The notes under the pieces: model-generated
Told to the model about the DNA's origin: nothing
Databases searched by the model: none
The model's input: only the letters and a program-made list of their open reading frames with translations
Program-made: the position numbers and the translations under genes
Shown here: positions 1 to 6,249 of the stretch, one piece after another
How positions within the stretch are numbered: position 1 is the stretch's first letter
How the letters are laid out: every line of letters starts with the position of its first letter
Source of the DNA: Methanocorpusculum sp.
GTDB taxonomy: Archaea > Halobacteriota > Methanomicrobia > Methanomicrobiales > Methanocorpusculaceae
DNA length: 7,664 bases
Direction: 5' to 3'
Assembly: GCA_029987315.1 (NCBI GenBank)
Contig: DALTVZ010000049.1
Location: forward strand, 1-7,664

Positions 1-879
1 ATCGCCGTACACGGTGATGCCTGTTCCCCCTTCACCGATCTTCCCCCAGGATTTTGCCTCATCAAGTGTCGCTCCGGAAAGTCCGCCAAGATCCGGACGA
101 TCTCCGGTGAGCTGTATAACGTAGGTGAAGTCATTTGGCGTCATCAGCATAGTTTGAAGCGTGAAGTTCTTTGGGACCCCGCCTCCAACCAAAACTGCTC
201 CGGCCTTTTTCACATTGAAGGCCTGATTCATGAGTACGTGCATGTCTCCGATTGCGTCAAGAATCGTTTTTCTATGGAATTGAGAGAACATCCAGTACTG
301 AAGGCCTAGCACCGAGTCCTGAAATGCGGGACAGTATATAGGAACATCATGTTTTGCTGCTGTTGCAAGAATTCCCGTGTCAAGTTCATTACCTATTTTC
401 CTTAGAAGGTTGCTGATCGTGATGGGCTCTTCGGGAAGTCCGCAGTATAAATCCTGAATGAACTCCTCCAGCTCTTCGAACGCGTCGTTTGGCAGGAACA
501 CATCGTATATACGATTGACCTCATCATTGCGGAGTTCGACATCATTGCACTCTGCTTTTCCATGATAATGATGACATCCGATCGCCTCGATCAGATCATG
601 AGTGAGGTTCGCACCTGTCGATGTCAGAATGTCGATGTGACCTTTTTCAATCAGTGTTGTTACGATCCCGCCCATTCCTGCAGGGACCATTGCTCCTGAA
701 AGAGCGAAAAATTTCGTCATGTCAGGGTCGGAGAGCATTTTTTCATATACTTCTACGGCATGGAAAAGACTTCCTCCGTTATATGCTCCTGCTTTTCCCA
801 TTTCACAAACGAGTTCATTCACGGTCATGTCGCCGCGGGGTATGAACTGCTTCACCGGAGTACCACAATGTTTATGCAT
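1..879 (-). CDS. dys: Deoxyhypusine synthase, 3' end beyond window
   Basis: The enzyme transfers the aminobutyl group of spermidine to one lysine of translation factor aIF5A, using NAD, as the first step of hypusine formation; some archaea may use agmatine-derived chemistry instead. The minus-strand frame is open for 293 codons to the window edge. The family signature around the catalytic lysine is visible near the visible C-terminus (DEAKSWGKI, Lys about residue 280, matching human Lys329), followed by GITVYGD. Earlier family-like stretches include GGSLFHAVEVYEKM and LSGAMVPAGMGG. Archaeal members run a little over 300 residues, so only a short C-terminal tail is missing. ATG at 879 is chosen because an AAGGT-like ribosome-binding site lies about 8 bases upstream; the frame stays open further upstream but has no ATG or GTG there. 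It lies downstream of the unknown gene on the same strand, but 282 bases and a probable terminator separate them, so it is likely transcribed alone. Confidence 0.95.
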   Translation of the reverse strand, partial: MHKHCGTPVKQFIPRGDMTVNELVCEMGKAGAYNGGSLFHAVEVYEKMLSDPDMTKFFALSGAMVPAGMGGIVTTLIEKGHIDILTSTGANLTHDLIEAIGCHHYHGKAECNDVELRNDEVNRIYDVFLPNDAFEELEEFIQDLYCGLPEEPITISNLLRKIGNELDTGILATAAKHDVPIYCPAFQDSVLGLQYWMFSQFHRKTILDAIGDMHVLMNQAFNVKKAGAVLVGGGVPKNFTLQTMLMTPNDFTYVIQLTGDRPDLGGLSGATLDEAKSWGKIGEGGTGITVYGD

Positions 880-977
880 GATATTGACCTTAATGTTGGA
901 AATTATTTGTTGGGTGAACCCATATAGGTATGGTTTGCCTTTGAAAAAATGAATCAGCGTTCAAAATTATTAATATT

Positions 978-992
978 CTAAAATAGATATAG
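978..992 (-). promoter_or_regulatory. Possible TATA element for deoxyhypusine synthase
   Basis: Read on the minus strand, this stretch is CTATATCTATTTTAG, within a very AT-rich patch upstream of the synthase. It would start transcription near position 960 and leave a leader of roughly 80 bases. Several other AT-rich matches nearby are almost as good, so the exact box is uncertain. Confidence 0.25.
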
Positions 993-1051
993 ATGATAAT
1001 TATTGTATGTATCCAGGCATTTCTCTATATCATGTGAGACACAAAGCCGGA

Positions 1052-1082
1052 AACAAAAATCACATAAAAAACCAGAAAAAAC
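1052..1082 (-). terminator. T-tract terminator downstream of the unknown gene
   Basis: On the minus strand this segment reads as three thymine runs in succession (complements of the A runs at 1076-1081, 1066-1071 and 1055-1059). Archaeal RNA polymerase terminates at such oligo-T tracts. It lies about 80 bases past the stop codon of the gene at 1162-2079, just beyond the hairpin at 1096-1143, and would insulate that gene from deoxyhypusine synthase. Confidence 0.6.
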
Positions 1083-1095
1083 GGTCAGAATAATT

Positions 1096-1143
1096 GGTGA
1101 GGGCAGCAGTATCCACACTGCTTTGTACTCCACATCCCCCACC
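1096..1143. other. Nested inverted repeat (hairpin) in intergenic region
   Basis: The outer arms GGTGAGGG (1096-1103) and CCCCCACC (1136-1143) pair at seven of eight positions, with one A/C mismatch. Inside lies a perfect 6-base inverted repeat, AGCAGT (1105-1110) and ACTGCT (1117-1122), with a six-base loop. Transcribed on the minus strand, the hairpin falls 18 bases after the stop codon of the unknown gene and is followed by T-tracts. It may be a structured 3' untranslated region, an end-protecting hairpin or a small RNA. It does not show H/ACA or C/D box features. The rest of the 880-1161 intergenic stretch is AT-rich, with nothing else recognised. Confidence 0.5.
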
Positions 1144-1161
1144 TAGCAATAATATAGGACG

Positions 1162-2079
1162 TTAACTGCATTTAATCTTGCCGTCTTTCCCTGAGAGTAT
1201 GTCCTGTTTTTTCAGGTCAGATACTGCTCCGGAAAGATACTCGGGAGATAGATCAAAGGAGATCACATCATCCGTACCCTCGAGCGAGAAGGCGGGGGCA
1301 TCAAATGCGGCAAGAAGTTCTGCTTCGCTTTGCATTCCTTCCGACACAAGTTTATGGATCTTATTGGTCAGTGCCTGTTTGAAAAACACTGCGTCCACGA
1401 ATCTCGCAGCTTCGTCTTCTTCAACATCCATATGATCCAATACATCAGTAAGATCTTCAATATCAATGGTGAAAAGCAGCTCAACACCAGTGGTTATGAT
1501 AAACTCCGTACTTGAGGAGGTCCTAATATGGGTAGTGATCCCGGTCTCTTTCAGATCATCTTCAGTCACACCACTAAAGTCGGTGTAGGAATACATGACC
1601 CGGAGTTCGTCAGGGTTTTTTGTTCCAAGAAGCGTGTAGGATTCATTTTCGTCTGAGACTTCCAGGAGATCATTGTCCTCCAAGGTCCCAAGGATCATCA
1701 GTGCGTTCATGAATTTATCGGTTGCCTGTTTCTGCACATCTTCGCCCATCCCATCGATCGACTCGGCCTGAGCCAGAAGTTGTGACGGCGTTTCCTCTGT
1801 CAGAAGATCGCCTGTTTTGTGGGTTTTGAAGAAATCGGTCAGCGATTTTCTGCGTGATACCAGATCATCTCTAATAACGTTCAGATCAGTATCCTCTTCG
1901 CGCTCGATTATTTTATCTATGAACGCTAAAAACGCTGCAATGCTTCCCTCAAAGTACGGCGTACCTGAAAATGTGTGTTCTACGGATATCCGTGACGGAC
2001 ATCCCTTTTCCCGGAGATACTTCTGAAAAGATGCTGCATCTTCTCGGGAATAAAAGGTGATTTTTTCTTCCAGTGTCAT
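1162..2079 (-). CDS. Hypothetical protein, acidic, 305 aa, function unknown
   Basis: I do not recognise this protein. The 305-codon frame has ordinary codon use and is clearly coding. The product is soluble-looking and rich in Asp and Glu, with no signal peptide, no membrane helix and only two cysteines (Cys27 and the penultimate Cys304), so it is not a metal-cluster protein. An N-terminal alpha/beta stretch (about 1-60, EKITFYSREDAASFQKYLRE) is followed by a helix-rich middle and a second alpha/beta part near residues 140-215. The C-terminal 80 residues are helical and end in a beta-hairpin-like tail, which could be a winged-helix fold, but that is a guess. ATG at 2079 has no Shine-Dalgarno sequence; a TATA-like element about 28 bases upstream suggests a leaderless or nearly leaderless message. 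It is divergent from amt, which hints at but does not prove a link to nitrogen metabolism. TAA occupies 1162-1164. Confidence 0.8.
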   Translation of the reverse strand: MTLEEKITFYSREDAASFQKYLREKGCPSRISVEHTFSGTPYFEGSIAAFLAFIDKIIEREEDTDLNVIRDDLVSRRKSLTDFFKTHKTGDLLTEETPSQLLAQAESIDGMGEDVQKQATDKFMNALMILGTLEDNDLLEVSDENESYTLLGTKNPDELRVMYSYTDFSGVTEDDLKETGITTHIRTSSSTEFIITTGVELLFTIDIEDLTDVLDHMDVEEDEAARFVDAVFFKQALTNKIHKLVSEGMQSEAELLAAFDAPAFSLEGTDDVISFDLSPEYLSGAVSDLKKQDILSGKDGKIKCS

Positions 2080-2100
2080 ATTGGTATTTTGTATGCTCTC

Positions 2101-2114
2101 TTTATGGTTATTAA
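2101..2114 (-). promoter_or_regulatory. Possible TATA element for the unknown gene
   Basis: On the minus strand this reads TTAATAACCATAAA and is centred about 28 bases before the ATG at 2079. That spacing fits an archaeal TATA box driving a leaderless or very short-leader transcript, consistent with the missing ribosome-binding site. Confidence 0.35.
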
Positions 2115-2154
2115 TTCTGTGCTACTATGGCACTTGTTAGCATGATACATATTG

Positions 2155-2162
2155 TTTTATAC
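2155..2162 (+). promoter_or_regulatory. Probable TATA box of the amt-glnK operon
   Basis: TTTTATAC stands in an AT-rich patch between the divergent genes. Transcription would begin near 2185-2190, leaving a leader of about 125-130 bases before the amt ATG. No GGAA-N6-TTCC operator of the methanogen nitrogen repressor NrpR was found; the nearest thing is GGAA-N5-TTC at 2209-2220, which does not have the right spacing or final C. Confidence 0.4.
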
Positions 2163-2301
2163 GAGGGGCACAAACACAATATTAGCACACCAACACCACT
2201 TAAAATCCGGAATACAGTTCGGTCTCCGGCGTGGTGTTAGACTACCAAGGGGTATGGGCGGGACTGTTTTTCGGGCTTTATGTATTTGGTTGTGCTGATT
2301 T

Positions 2302-2307
2302 AGGTGA
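2302..2307 (+). promoter_or_regulatory. Shine-Dalgarno site that sets the amt start
   Basis: AGGTGA lies seven bases before the ATG at 2315 and matches the archaeal 16S rRNA 3' end well. It decides the start in favour of 2315 over the in-frame GTG codons at 2231 and 2234, which have no comparable site. Confidence 0.8.
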
Positions 2308-2314
2308 ATCACTC

Positions 2315-3514
2315 ATGGATCTTGATACTGGTGCAACAGCCTGGGTTCTCATTTCAGCAGCATTAGTGTTGATGATGGTTCCCGCAGTGGGGCTGTTCTA
2401 TGGTGGAATGGTAAGGAAAAAGAATGTCATCTCAACGATGATGTTATCTTTCGTGGCCCTCGCCCTTGGAATAGTTCAGTGGATCATCATCGGTTACTCG
2501 CTTGCCTTTGGCGGTGATGTGGCTGGAGTGATCGGTTGGGCTTTGGATTATGTCGGCCTTTCGGGAATTCCGATCGACGGCGTGACGGGAGGTATACCAG
2601 ATATACTGTTTGTCTGTTTCCAAATGATGTTTGCCTGTCTTGCACTCGCTATCCTGACATCAGGTATAGTGGGACGGATCAAGATGTCCTCCTACATCGT
2701 CTTAGGTTTTCTGTGGCTGACTCTGGTTTACGCTCCTCTTGCCCACTGGGCGTGGGGTGGCGGCTGGGCAGCACAACTTGGAGCTCTTGACTTTGCTGGT
2801 GGAACGGTCGTTCACATCAGTTCAGGATTTGCGGCACTCGCTCTTGCTTTAGTAATAGGTAAGCGGGTCGGGTACGGCAAACTGATGTTTAGACCCCACA
2901 ACATCCCAATGACGCTTATCGGTGGAATGTTCCTAATTATTGGCTGGTTTGGATTCAACGCTGGTTCTGCCCTTGCTGCAAACCAACTTGCTGCAAGCGC
3001 ATTCCTGGTAACTGCCGCTTCCGCCGCTACCGGTGCTCTCACCTGGATGGCGCTCTCTTGGAAGAGCGGAAAACCGAGCTCACTTGGTTTCATCTCGGGA
3101 GCTTTAGCCGGTTTAGTTGGTATTACTCCAGCAGCAGGATACGTGAACGCGATCGGTGCAATGCTGATTGGTGTCTTTACTGCAATCGTGTGTTACGCAG
3201 CCCTTACCTTTAGGATCAAGAAAGGGCTTGATGAATCTCTCGATGCATGGGCAATCCACGGTATGGGGGGTTTTGCGGGGGCAATTCTGACAGGAATTTT
3301 TGCGGTATCCGCAATCTGTGGTGTTGGCGGACTTCTTGAAGGAAATGTGATGCAGTTTGGAATCCAGGTACTTGATGCATTGATTGCAGCGGTCTACGCG
3401 TTTGGAGCAACATTCATCCTTGGATGGATCATAAACAAGACCATGGGACTCCGGGTCTCAGAAGATGAGGAATACATCGGTATGGACCTTGTCCAGCACG
3501 GTGAACAAGCATAA
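2315..3514 (+). CDS. amt: Ammonium transporter (Amt/MEP/Rh family)
   Basis: This is a trimeric inner-membrane channel that conducts ammonia/ammonium into the cell, 399 residues with about 11 membrane helices. The sequence runs very close to E. coli AmtB numbering. The twin pore histidines are His167 (GGTVVHISSG) and His315 (WAIHGMGG). The periplasmic recruitment site is Trp147, Phe106 and Ser218, the Phe gate includes Phe106 and Phe214 (WFGFNAGSA), and the structural Asp159 is present. The signature FRPHNIPM-type loop and the C-terminal GLRVSEDEEYIGMDL segment, which contacts GlnK, are intact. The ATG at 2315 is preferred because of AGGTGA seven bases upstream and because known archaeal Amts begin just before this first helix. 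Starting at GTG 2231 would add 28 residues resembling a poor signal peptide, without a ribosome-binding site. The stop is 19 bases before glnK, so the two form an operon. Confidence 0.97.
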   Translation: MDLDTGATAWVLISAALVLMMVPAVGLFYGGMVRKKNVISTMMLSFVALALGIVQWIIIGYSLAFGGDVAGVIGWALDYVGLSGIPIDGVTGGIPDILFVCFQMMFACLALAILTSGIVGRIKMSSYIVLGFLWLTLVYAPLAHWAWGGGWAAQLGALDFAGGTVVHISSGFAALALALVIGKRVGYGKLMFRPHNIPMTLIGGMFLIIGWFGFNAGSALAANQLAASAFLVTAASAATGALTWMALSWKSGKPSSLGFISGALAGLVGITPAAGYVNAIGAMLIGVFTAIVCYAALTFRIKKGLDESLDAWAIHGMGGFAGAILTGIFAVSAICGVGGLLEGNVMQFGIQVLDALIAAVYAFGATFILGWIINKTMGLRVSEDEEYIGMDLVQHGEQA

Positions 3515-3533
3515 TCAAAAGAGGTTTCACAAC

Positions 3534-3866
3534 ATGAAGATGATAACAGCTATCATCCGCCCGGAAAAGGTGGATGAGGTATTGAATGCACTTGAACAGA
3601 ACAACATTCCAGGAGTGACAATCACCGAAGTTTTTGGCCGTGGCGAACAGGGAGGCATCTGTCTTCAGTATAGGGCTGGTAAAATGCAGGTGAAAACACT
3701 GCCCAAGACCAAACTCGAAATAGTTGTCCCGGATAAAGATGTGGAGATACTCATACAAGTCATCCGTGAACATGCACGGACCGGCAAGAAAGGGGATGGA
3801 AGGATCTTTATTCTGCCCGTTGAGGCAGCAGCATGGGTCAGGACCGATGAGTACATCAACGAATAA
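3534..3866 (+). CDS. glnK: PII-type nitrogen regulatory protein GlnK
   Basis: This 110-residue PII trimer subunit binds ATP/ADP and 2-oxoglutarate and plugs the Amt channel through its T-loop when nitrogen is plentiful. It begins with the usual MKMITAIIRPEK strand and has the T-loop at about 37-55, Gln39 and Lys58 (2-oxoglutarate and ATP site), and the B-loop ARTGKKGDGRIF at 81-92. Two family positions differ: Tyr51, the uridylylation site in proteobacteria, is Met (RAGKMQV), and Arg101, which contacts ATP phosphates, is Trp (AAAWVRT), while Arg103 remains. Loss of Tyr51 is common in archaeal PII proteins, so uridylylation control is unlikely. The ATG at 3534 follows GAGGT by eight bases; an in-frame upstream ATG at 3465 lies inside amt and is ignored. 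It is cotranscribed with amt. A NifI-type role is less likely given the amt linkage. Confidence 0.97.
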   Translation: MKMITAIIRPEKVDEVLNALEQNNIPGVTITEVFGRGEQGGICLQYRAGKMQVKTLPKTKLEIVVPDKDVEILIQVIREHARTGKKGDGRIFILPVEAAAWVRTDEYINE

Positions 3867-3877
3867 CTCAATCTCTC

Positions 3878-3912
3878 TTTTTCACCTCTCTATCTATTTT
3901 TTTGAAATTTTT
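3878..3912 (+). terminator. T-tract terminator of amt-glnK
   Basis: Thymine runs at 3878-3882, 3897-3903 and 3908-3912 start 11 bases after the glnK stop codon. There is no hairpin, which is typical of archaeal oligo-T termination. The site lies in the 55-base gap between convergent glnK and tiaS; on the minus strand the same gap shows no T-tract, so tiaS must end upstream of it or inside glnK. Confidence 0.65.
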
Positions 3913-3921
3913 GCGGCTGCC

Positions 3922-5136
3922 TTAATCTTTGATACGGATGACCGGCTTTGCCAGATGTCTTCTCGATCCTGGCGGGACCTCATACCAAATTGTGCTGATA
4001 TTTCTTGTGCCGCTCTCAACATCACGAACCTTTCCCGAACACTCGCGACATTTGTACCCCTTGTCCTTTCCGGCCGAGGTCATTCGTCCCCCGCAAACCG
4101 GACAGCGCGGGGAGGAACGAACCTCCCGATCAACAAGTTGGTCAGGTCGAAACTTTTCAAGATGAAGGACACCTTTTTGAAAACTTCCGCAGACGGTGAT
4201 CTCATCCCCGACCACGAGTTCGCGAACAGCATTTCTAAAATATTTGGTCGGCTCAAAAGCAAAAACCGTGATGCTCCTATCGTTTGCTTGCATCGTGAAC
4301 TGAACATGACCTCCGCGGTTCGTTACCGGTTCTGACCCGACTACGCCAAAAAATTTGTAGGACTCTCCCTCTAAGGGTCCTTCTGCAGAAAGGGGCAGAA
4401 GATGCGCATCCGTTCCCTGATTCGTTTCCCAGACCTGACTGAAGGCCGGCTCCTCGGTGTGCAGAAAACTGGCTGCTTTTTCCACCCACTCAGGCGTTTC
4501 ACCGCGGATCCCGTACAGAACCGGATCTTTTCCATGGGGAACGCAGACGATCTCTTTTCGAATAAAATCCACCGTGTCCCAGGTATGCGGTGTCGTTTTT
4601 TCCTCTGATGTGAAAAATCCCTCCTCCTCAAAAACACGCGTGGTCAATAGCACCTCGGTGTTTCGATATGCCAGACACTCATAGGTGTTGTCTGGAAAGA
4701 TCGATGCCACTGCTGCAAGTGCTCCTATCAGCCCTCTGCCGTTCTTGTATCCCTTATAGAGGGCATGGATCATGTCCAGTCGATGAATCGTCTCCTCGAT
4801 CGTGCAGAACCTCTGCAGAGCCTGGAAATAGAATGCGGGATCCGGCGAAGACTCGACTACAACAACACCCGGGTTGGTTTTTTCGCAATCAAATCTTGCA
4901 AAACGTTCTACGAATTCGCATGCCGTATCGAAAACTGTTTGCAGATCTTCTCCCTGGATTTCGATACAGATGGCCGCGTTTCCTCGAGTTCTCCAGATGA
5001 CGTTTGGATTGAGTCTGACAAGACGATGGTTAGTGACCAGAAATCCCTTCCGTTCCAGCTCATCAGCTATCACTGCCCCAAGGTAAGTGGTACACATCCC
5101 GTCAGGTGAATCCGTGTCATCAAGTCCGAGTAACAT
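3922..5136 (-). CDS. tiaS: tRNA(Ile2) 2-agmatinylcytidine synthetase TiaS
   Basis: TiaS attaches agmatine to the 2-carbon of cytidine 34 in the CAU anticodon of tRNA-Ile2, using ATP, so that the tRNA reads AUA instead of AUG. It is the archaeal counterpart of bacterial TilS. The product is 404 residues, near the family's usual size of about 420. The N-terminus has the kinase-like signature GLDDTDS (4-10) followed by GMCTTYLG (13-20). A glycine-rich NGRGLIGALAAV (132-143) follows, an OB-fold region lies at about 264-330, and a zinc ribbon is formed by Cys345, Cys348, Cys363 and Cys366. The ATG at 5136 is chosen because homologues start at this short strand before GLDDTDS; the frame remains open upstream into the divergent gene but that part is not protein-like. 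No Shine-Dalgarno sequence is visible, so a short-leader message is likely. It is convergent with glnK and divergent from the regulator at 5186. Confidence 0.95.
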   Translation of the reverse strand: MLLGLDDTDSPDGMCTTYLGAVIADELERKGFLVTNHRLVRLNPNVIWRTRGNAAICIEIQGEDLQTVFDTACEFVERFARFDCEKTNPGVVVVESSPDPAFYFQALQRFCTIEETIHRLDMIHALYKGYKNGRGLIGALAAVASIFPDNTYECLAYRNTEVLLTTRVFEEEGFFTSEEKTTPHTWDTVDFIRKEIVCVPHGKDPVLYGIRGETPEWVEKAASFLHTEEPAFSQVWETNQGTDAHLLPLSAEGPLEGESYKFFGVVGSEPVTNRGGHVQFTMQANDRSITVFAFEPTKYFRNAVRELVVGDEITVCGSFQKGVLHLEKFRPDQLVDREVRSSPRCPVCGGRMTSAGKDKGYKCRECSGKVRDVESGTRNISTIWYEVPPGSRRHLAKPVIRIKD

Positions 5137-5185
5137 AAATGATATTATTTTATAGAACCGCATTACTATTACGAGTATACATCTC
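5137..5185. promoter_or_regulatory. Compact divergent promoter region, tiaS and HTH regulator
   Basis: Only 49 bases separate the two start codons, so both promoters must overlap. For the plus-strand regulator, the best TATA is ATTATTTTATAG (5144-5155), about 35 bases before its ATG. For tiaS, candidates on the minus strand include the GTATAC palindrome at 5175-5180. Neither gene has a ribosome-binding site, so both messages probably have very short leaders. A regulator bound here would affect both genes. Confidence 0.45.
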
Positions 5186-6139
5186 ATGTCCAACGACAGA
5201 CTCCTCCAAAGCGTGGTCAGTATCCTTCTCATGACAGGATACAATGTCTCGGAACGCTGCGAAATTCGCCCGAGAAGCTTTGACCTGATGACATCAAAGG
5301 GAGAGAATCTGCTCGTTATCAAAGTAGTCTCGCAAATAGACAGCGTAAACGAAGATATTGCATGGGACTTGGATAAGATCGCCCGACACCTGCACGCCGT
5401 CCCCCTCATCATCGGGGAACGCGCGCGTGATGTTGCTCTGGAACGCGGAGCAATTTATCTTAGATATGGGATCAATGCGGTCTCTTCTGCAACCCTGTAT
5501 GATTATCTGGCCGAAGGAGAACTCCCGCTCGTCTATGCTTCTCCGGGTGGTTTGTATGTGAATATCGACGCAGATAGACTTCGCAGCCTGCGCGAAGGGC
5601 AGTCGATGTCGCTTGGAGACTTAGCCAATGTGTTAGGTGTTTCACGCAGAACGATCAGCAAATATGAAGGGGGCATGGGGACGACCCTCGAGATGGCTAT
5701 GAGGCTCGAGGAGTTTTTCAATGATGACATCGTTATGCCGATCGATCTGCTTCATTATACTCCTTCTGAGCTGGCACTTGCCCCTGCCTCACTTGCATCC
5801 GGACATAATGCAGAGTCGGACGCTCTCCCGAAACGGCCCGAAGACCATCTTCGATCGATCGGTATCAATGTTCAGGAACTCAGAAGGTCACCCTTCCACG
5901 CCTTTGCGGTGTTTGAAAACAAAACGATACTTACCTGTTATGGATCCCCTCAGAAAACCGTCCAGCGTGCCGAACTTGTTGGCAATATCTCCGAGATCAC
6001 CGGGACTCGATCCCTTTGTGTGGTCTCTGATTATCGAAAAGAAAAAATGATTGGCAAGACGCTTGTCATAGGAGAGGAGCGGCTCAAGGGTGTGGAGGAT
6101 GGCGAGGATCTTTTAGAGATGATGGTCGATGAAAAATAA
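5186..6139 (+). CDS. Archaeal HTH-type transcriptional regulator (COG1395-like)
   Basis: This 317-residue protein resembles the archaeal family annotated as putative HTH-type transcriptional regulatory protein. Three parts can be seen. Residues 1-115 look like a restriction-endonuclease-like alpha/beta domain, with a conserved Asp33 (SFDLMTS) and a strand carrying Lys46 (LLVIKVV). The acidic residue expected two positions before the lysine is Val44, so nuclease activity seems unlikely. Residues about 128-182 form a Cro/C1-type helix-turn-helix (LRSLREGQSMSLGDLANVLG, then recognition helix SRRTISKYEGG). Residues about 217-317 form a second alpha/beta domain of unknown role. ATG at 5186 has no Shine-Dalgarno site but a well-placed TATA upstream. 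Its targets are unknown. Divergent tiaS and itself are the obvious candidates, by position only. Confidence 0.88.
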   Translation: MSNDRLLQSVVSILLMTGYNVSERCEIRPRSFDLMTSKGENLLVIKVVSQIDSVNEDIAWDLDKIARHLHAVPLIIGERARDVALERGAIYLRYGINAVSSATLYDYLAEGELPLVYASPGGLYVNIDADRLRSLREGQSMSLGDLANVLGVSRRTISKYEGGMGTTLEMAMRLEEFFNDDIVMPIDLLHYTPSELALAPASLASGHNAESDALPKRPEDHLRSIGINVQELRRSPFHAFAVFENKTILTCYGSPQKTVQRAELVGNISEITGTRSLCVVSDYRKEKMIGKTLVIGEERLKGVEDGEDLLEMMVDEK

Positions 6140-6193
6140 TACGAATGTTTTGGTCAGCCTCTCAAAATGATACATTATTTCTCAATCAACCAT

Positions 6194-6204
6194 CTATAGT
6201 AATA
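6194..6204 (+). promoter_or_regulatory. Possible TATA element of the CbiMN gene
   Basis: CTATAGTAATA lies about 50 bases before the proposed ACG start. Transcription would begin near 6225, just after the AATACGTATT palindrome, so a protein bound there would block initiation. Confidence 0.35.
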
Positions 6205-6214
6205 CTTATCACCA

Positions 6215-6224
6215 AATACGTATT
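6215..6224. promoter_or_regulatory. Palindrome AATACGTATT, candidate operator of CbiMN
   Basis: This is a perfect 10-base palindrome in the 110-base gap before the metal transporter, between the probable TATA box and the ribosome-binding site. Its TACGTA core recurs twice before nikR and was not seen elsewhere in the window. NikR is a plausible binder, but the site does not match the published GTGTTAC-N13/14-GTAACAC consensus as I recall it. Confidence 0.4.
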
Positions 6225-6237
6225 ATTCTAATATGCT

Positions 6238-6242
6238 GGTGA
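6238..6242 (+). promoter_or_regulatory. Shine-Dalgarno site placing CbiMN start at ACG
   Basis: GGTGA ends seven bases before the ACG codon at 6250, the same spacing as the AGGTGA of amt to its ATG. This supports initiation at 6250 although the codon is not ATG, GTG or TTG. Confidence 0.6.
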
Positions 6243-6249
6243 AAAGGCT

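Noticed and set aside
621..952. Plus-strand small reading frames across the deoxyhypusine synthase region
   Set aside because: These are antisense shadows of a clear gene and have no ribosome-binding sites or family features.
1096..1143. tRNA, H/ACA or C/D box guide RNA
   Set aside because: It is too short and not cloverleaf-shaped for tRNA; no ACA box, balanced guide pocket or paired C and D boxes are present on either strand.
2209..2222. NrpR-type operator (GGAA-N6-TTCC) upstream of amt
   Set aside because: The match is GGAA-N5-TTCG, with wrong spacing and an incomplete second half.
2231..2314. N-terminal extension of Amt from GTG 2231, resembling a signal peptide
   Set aside because: There is no ribosome-binding site before 2231, whereas ATG 2315 has AGGTGA at ideal spacing and matches the start of archaeal Amt proteins.
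3465..3533. 23-residue upstream extension of GlnK
   Set aside because: It lies inside the amt coding region, and PII proteins begin at the MKMITAI strand, which has its own GAGGT site.
5137..5412. 92-residue upstream extension of TiaS
   Set aside because: It overlaps the antisense strand of the HTH regulator, has basic, low-quality protein composition, and homologues begin directly before GLDDTDS.
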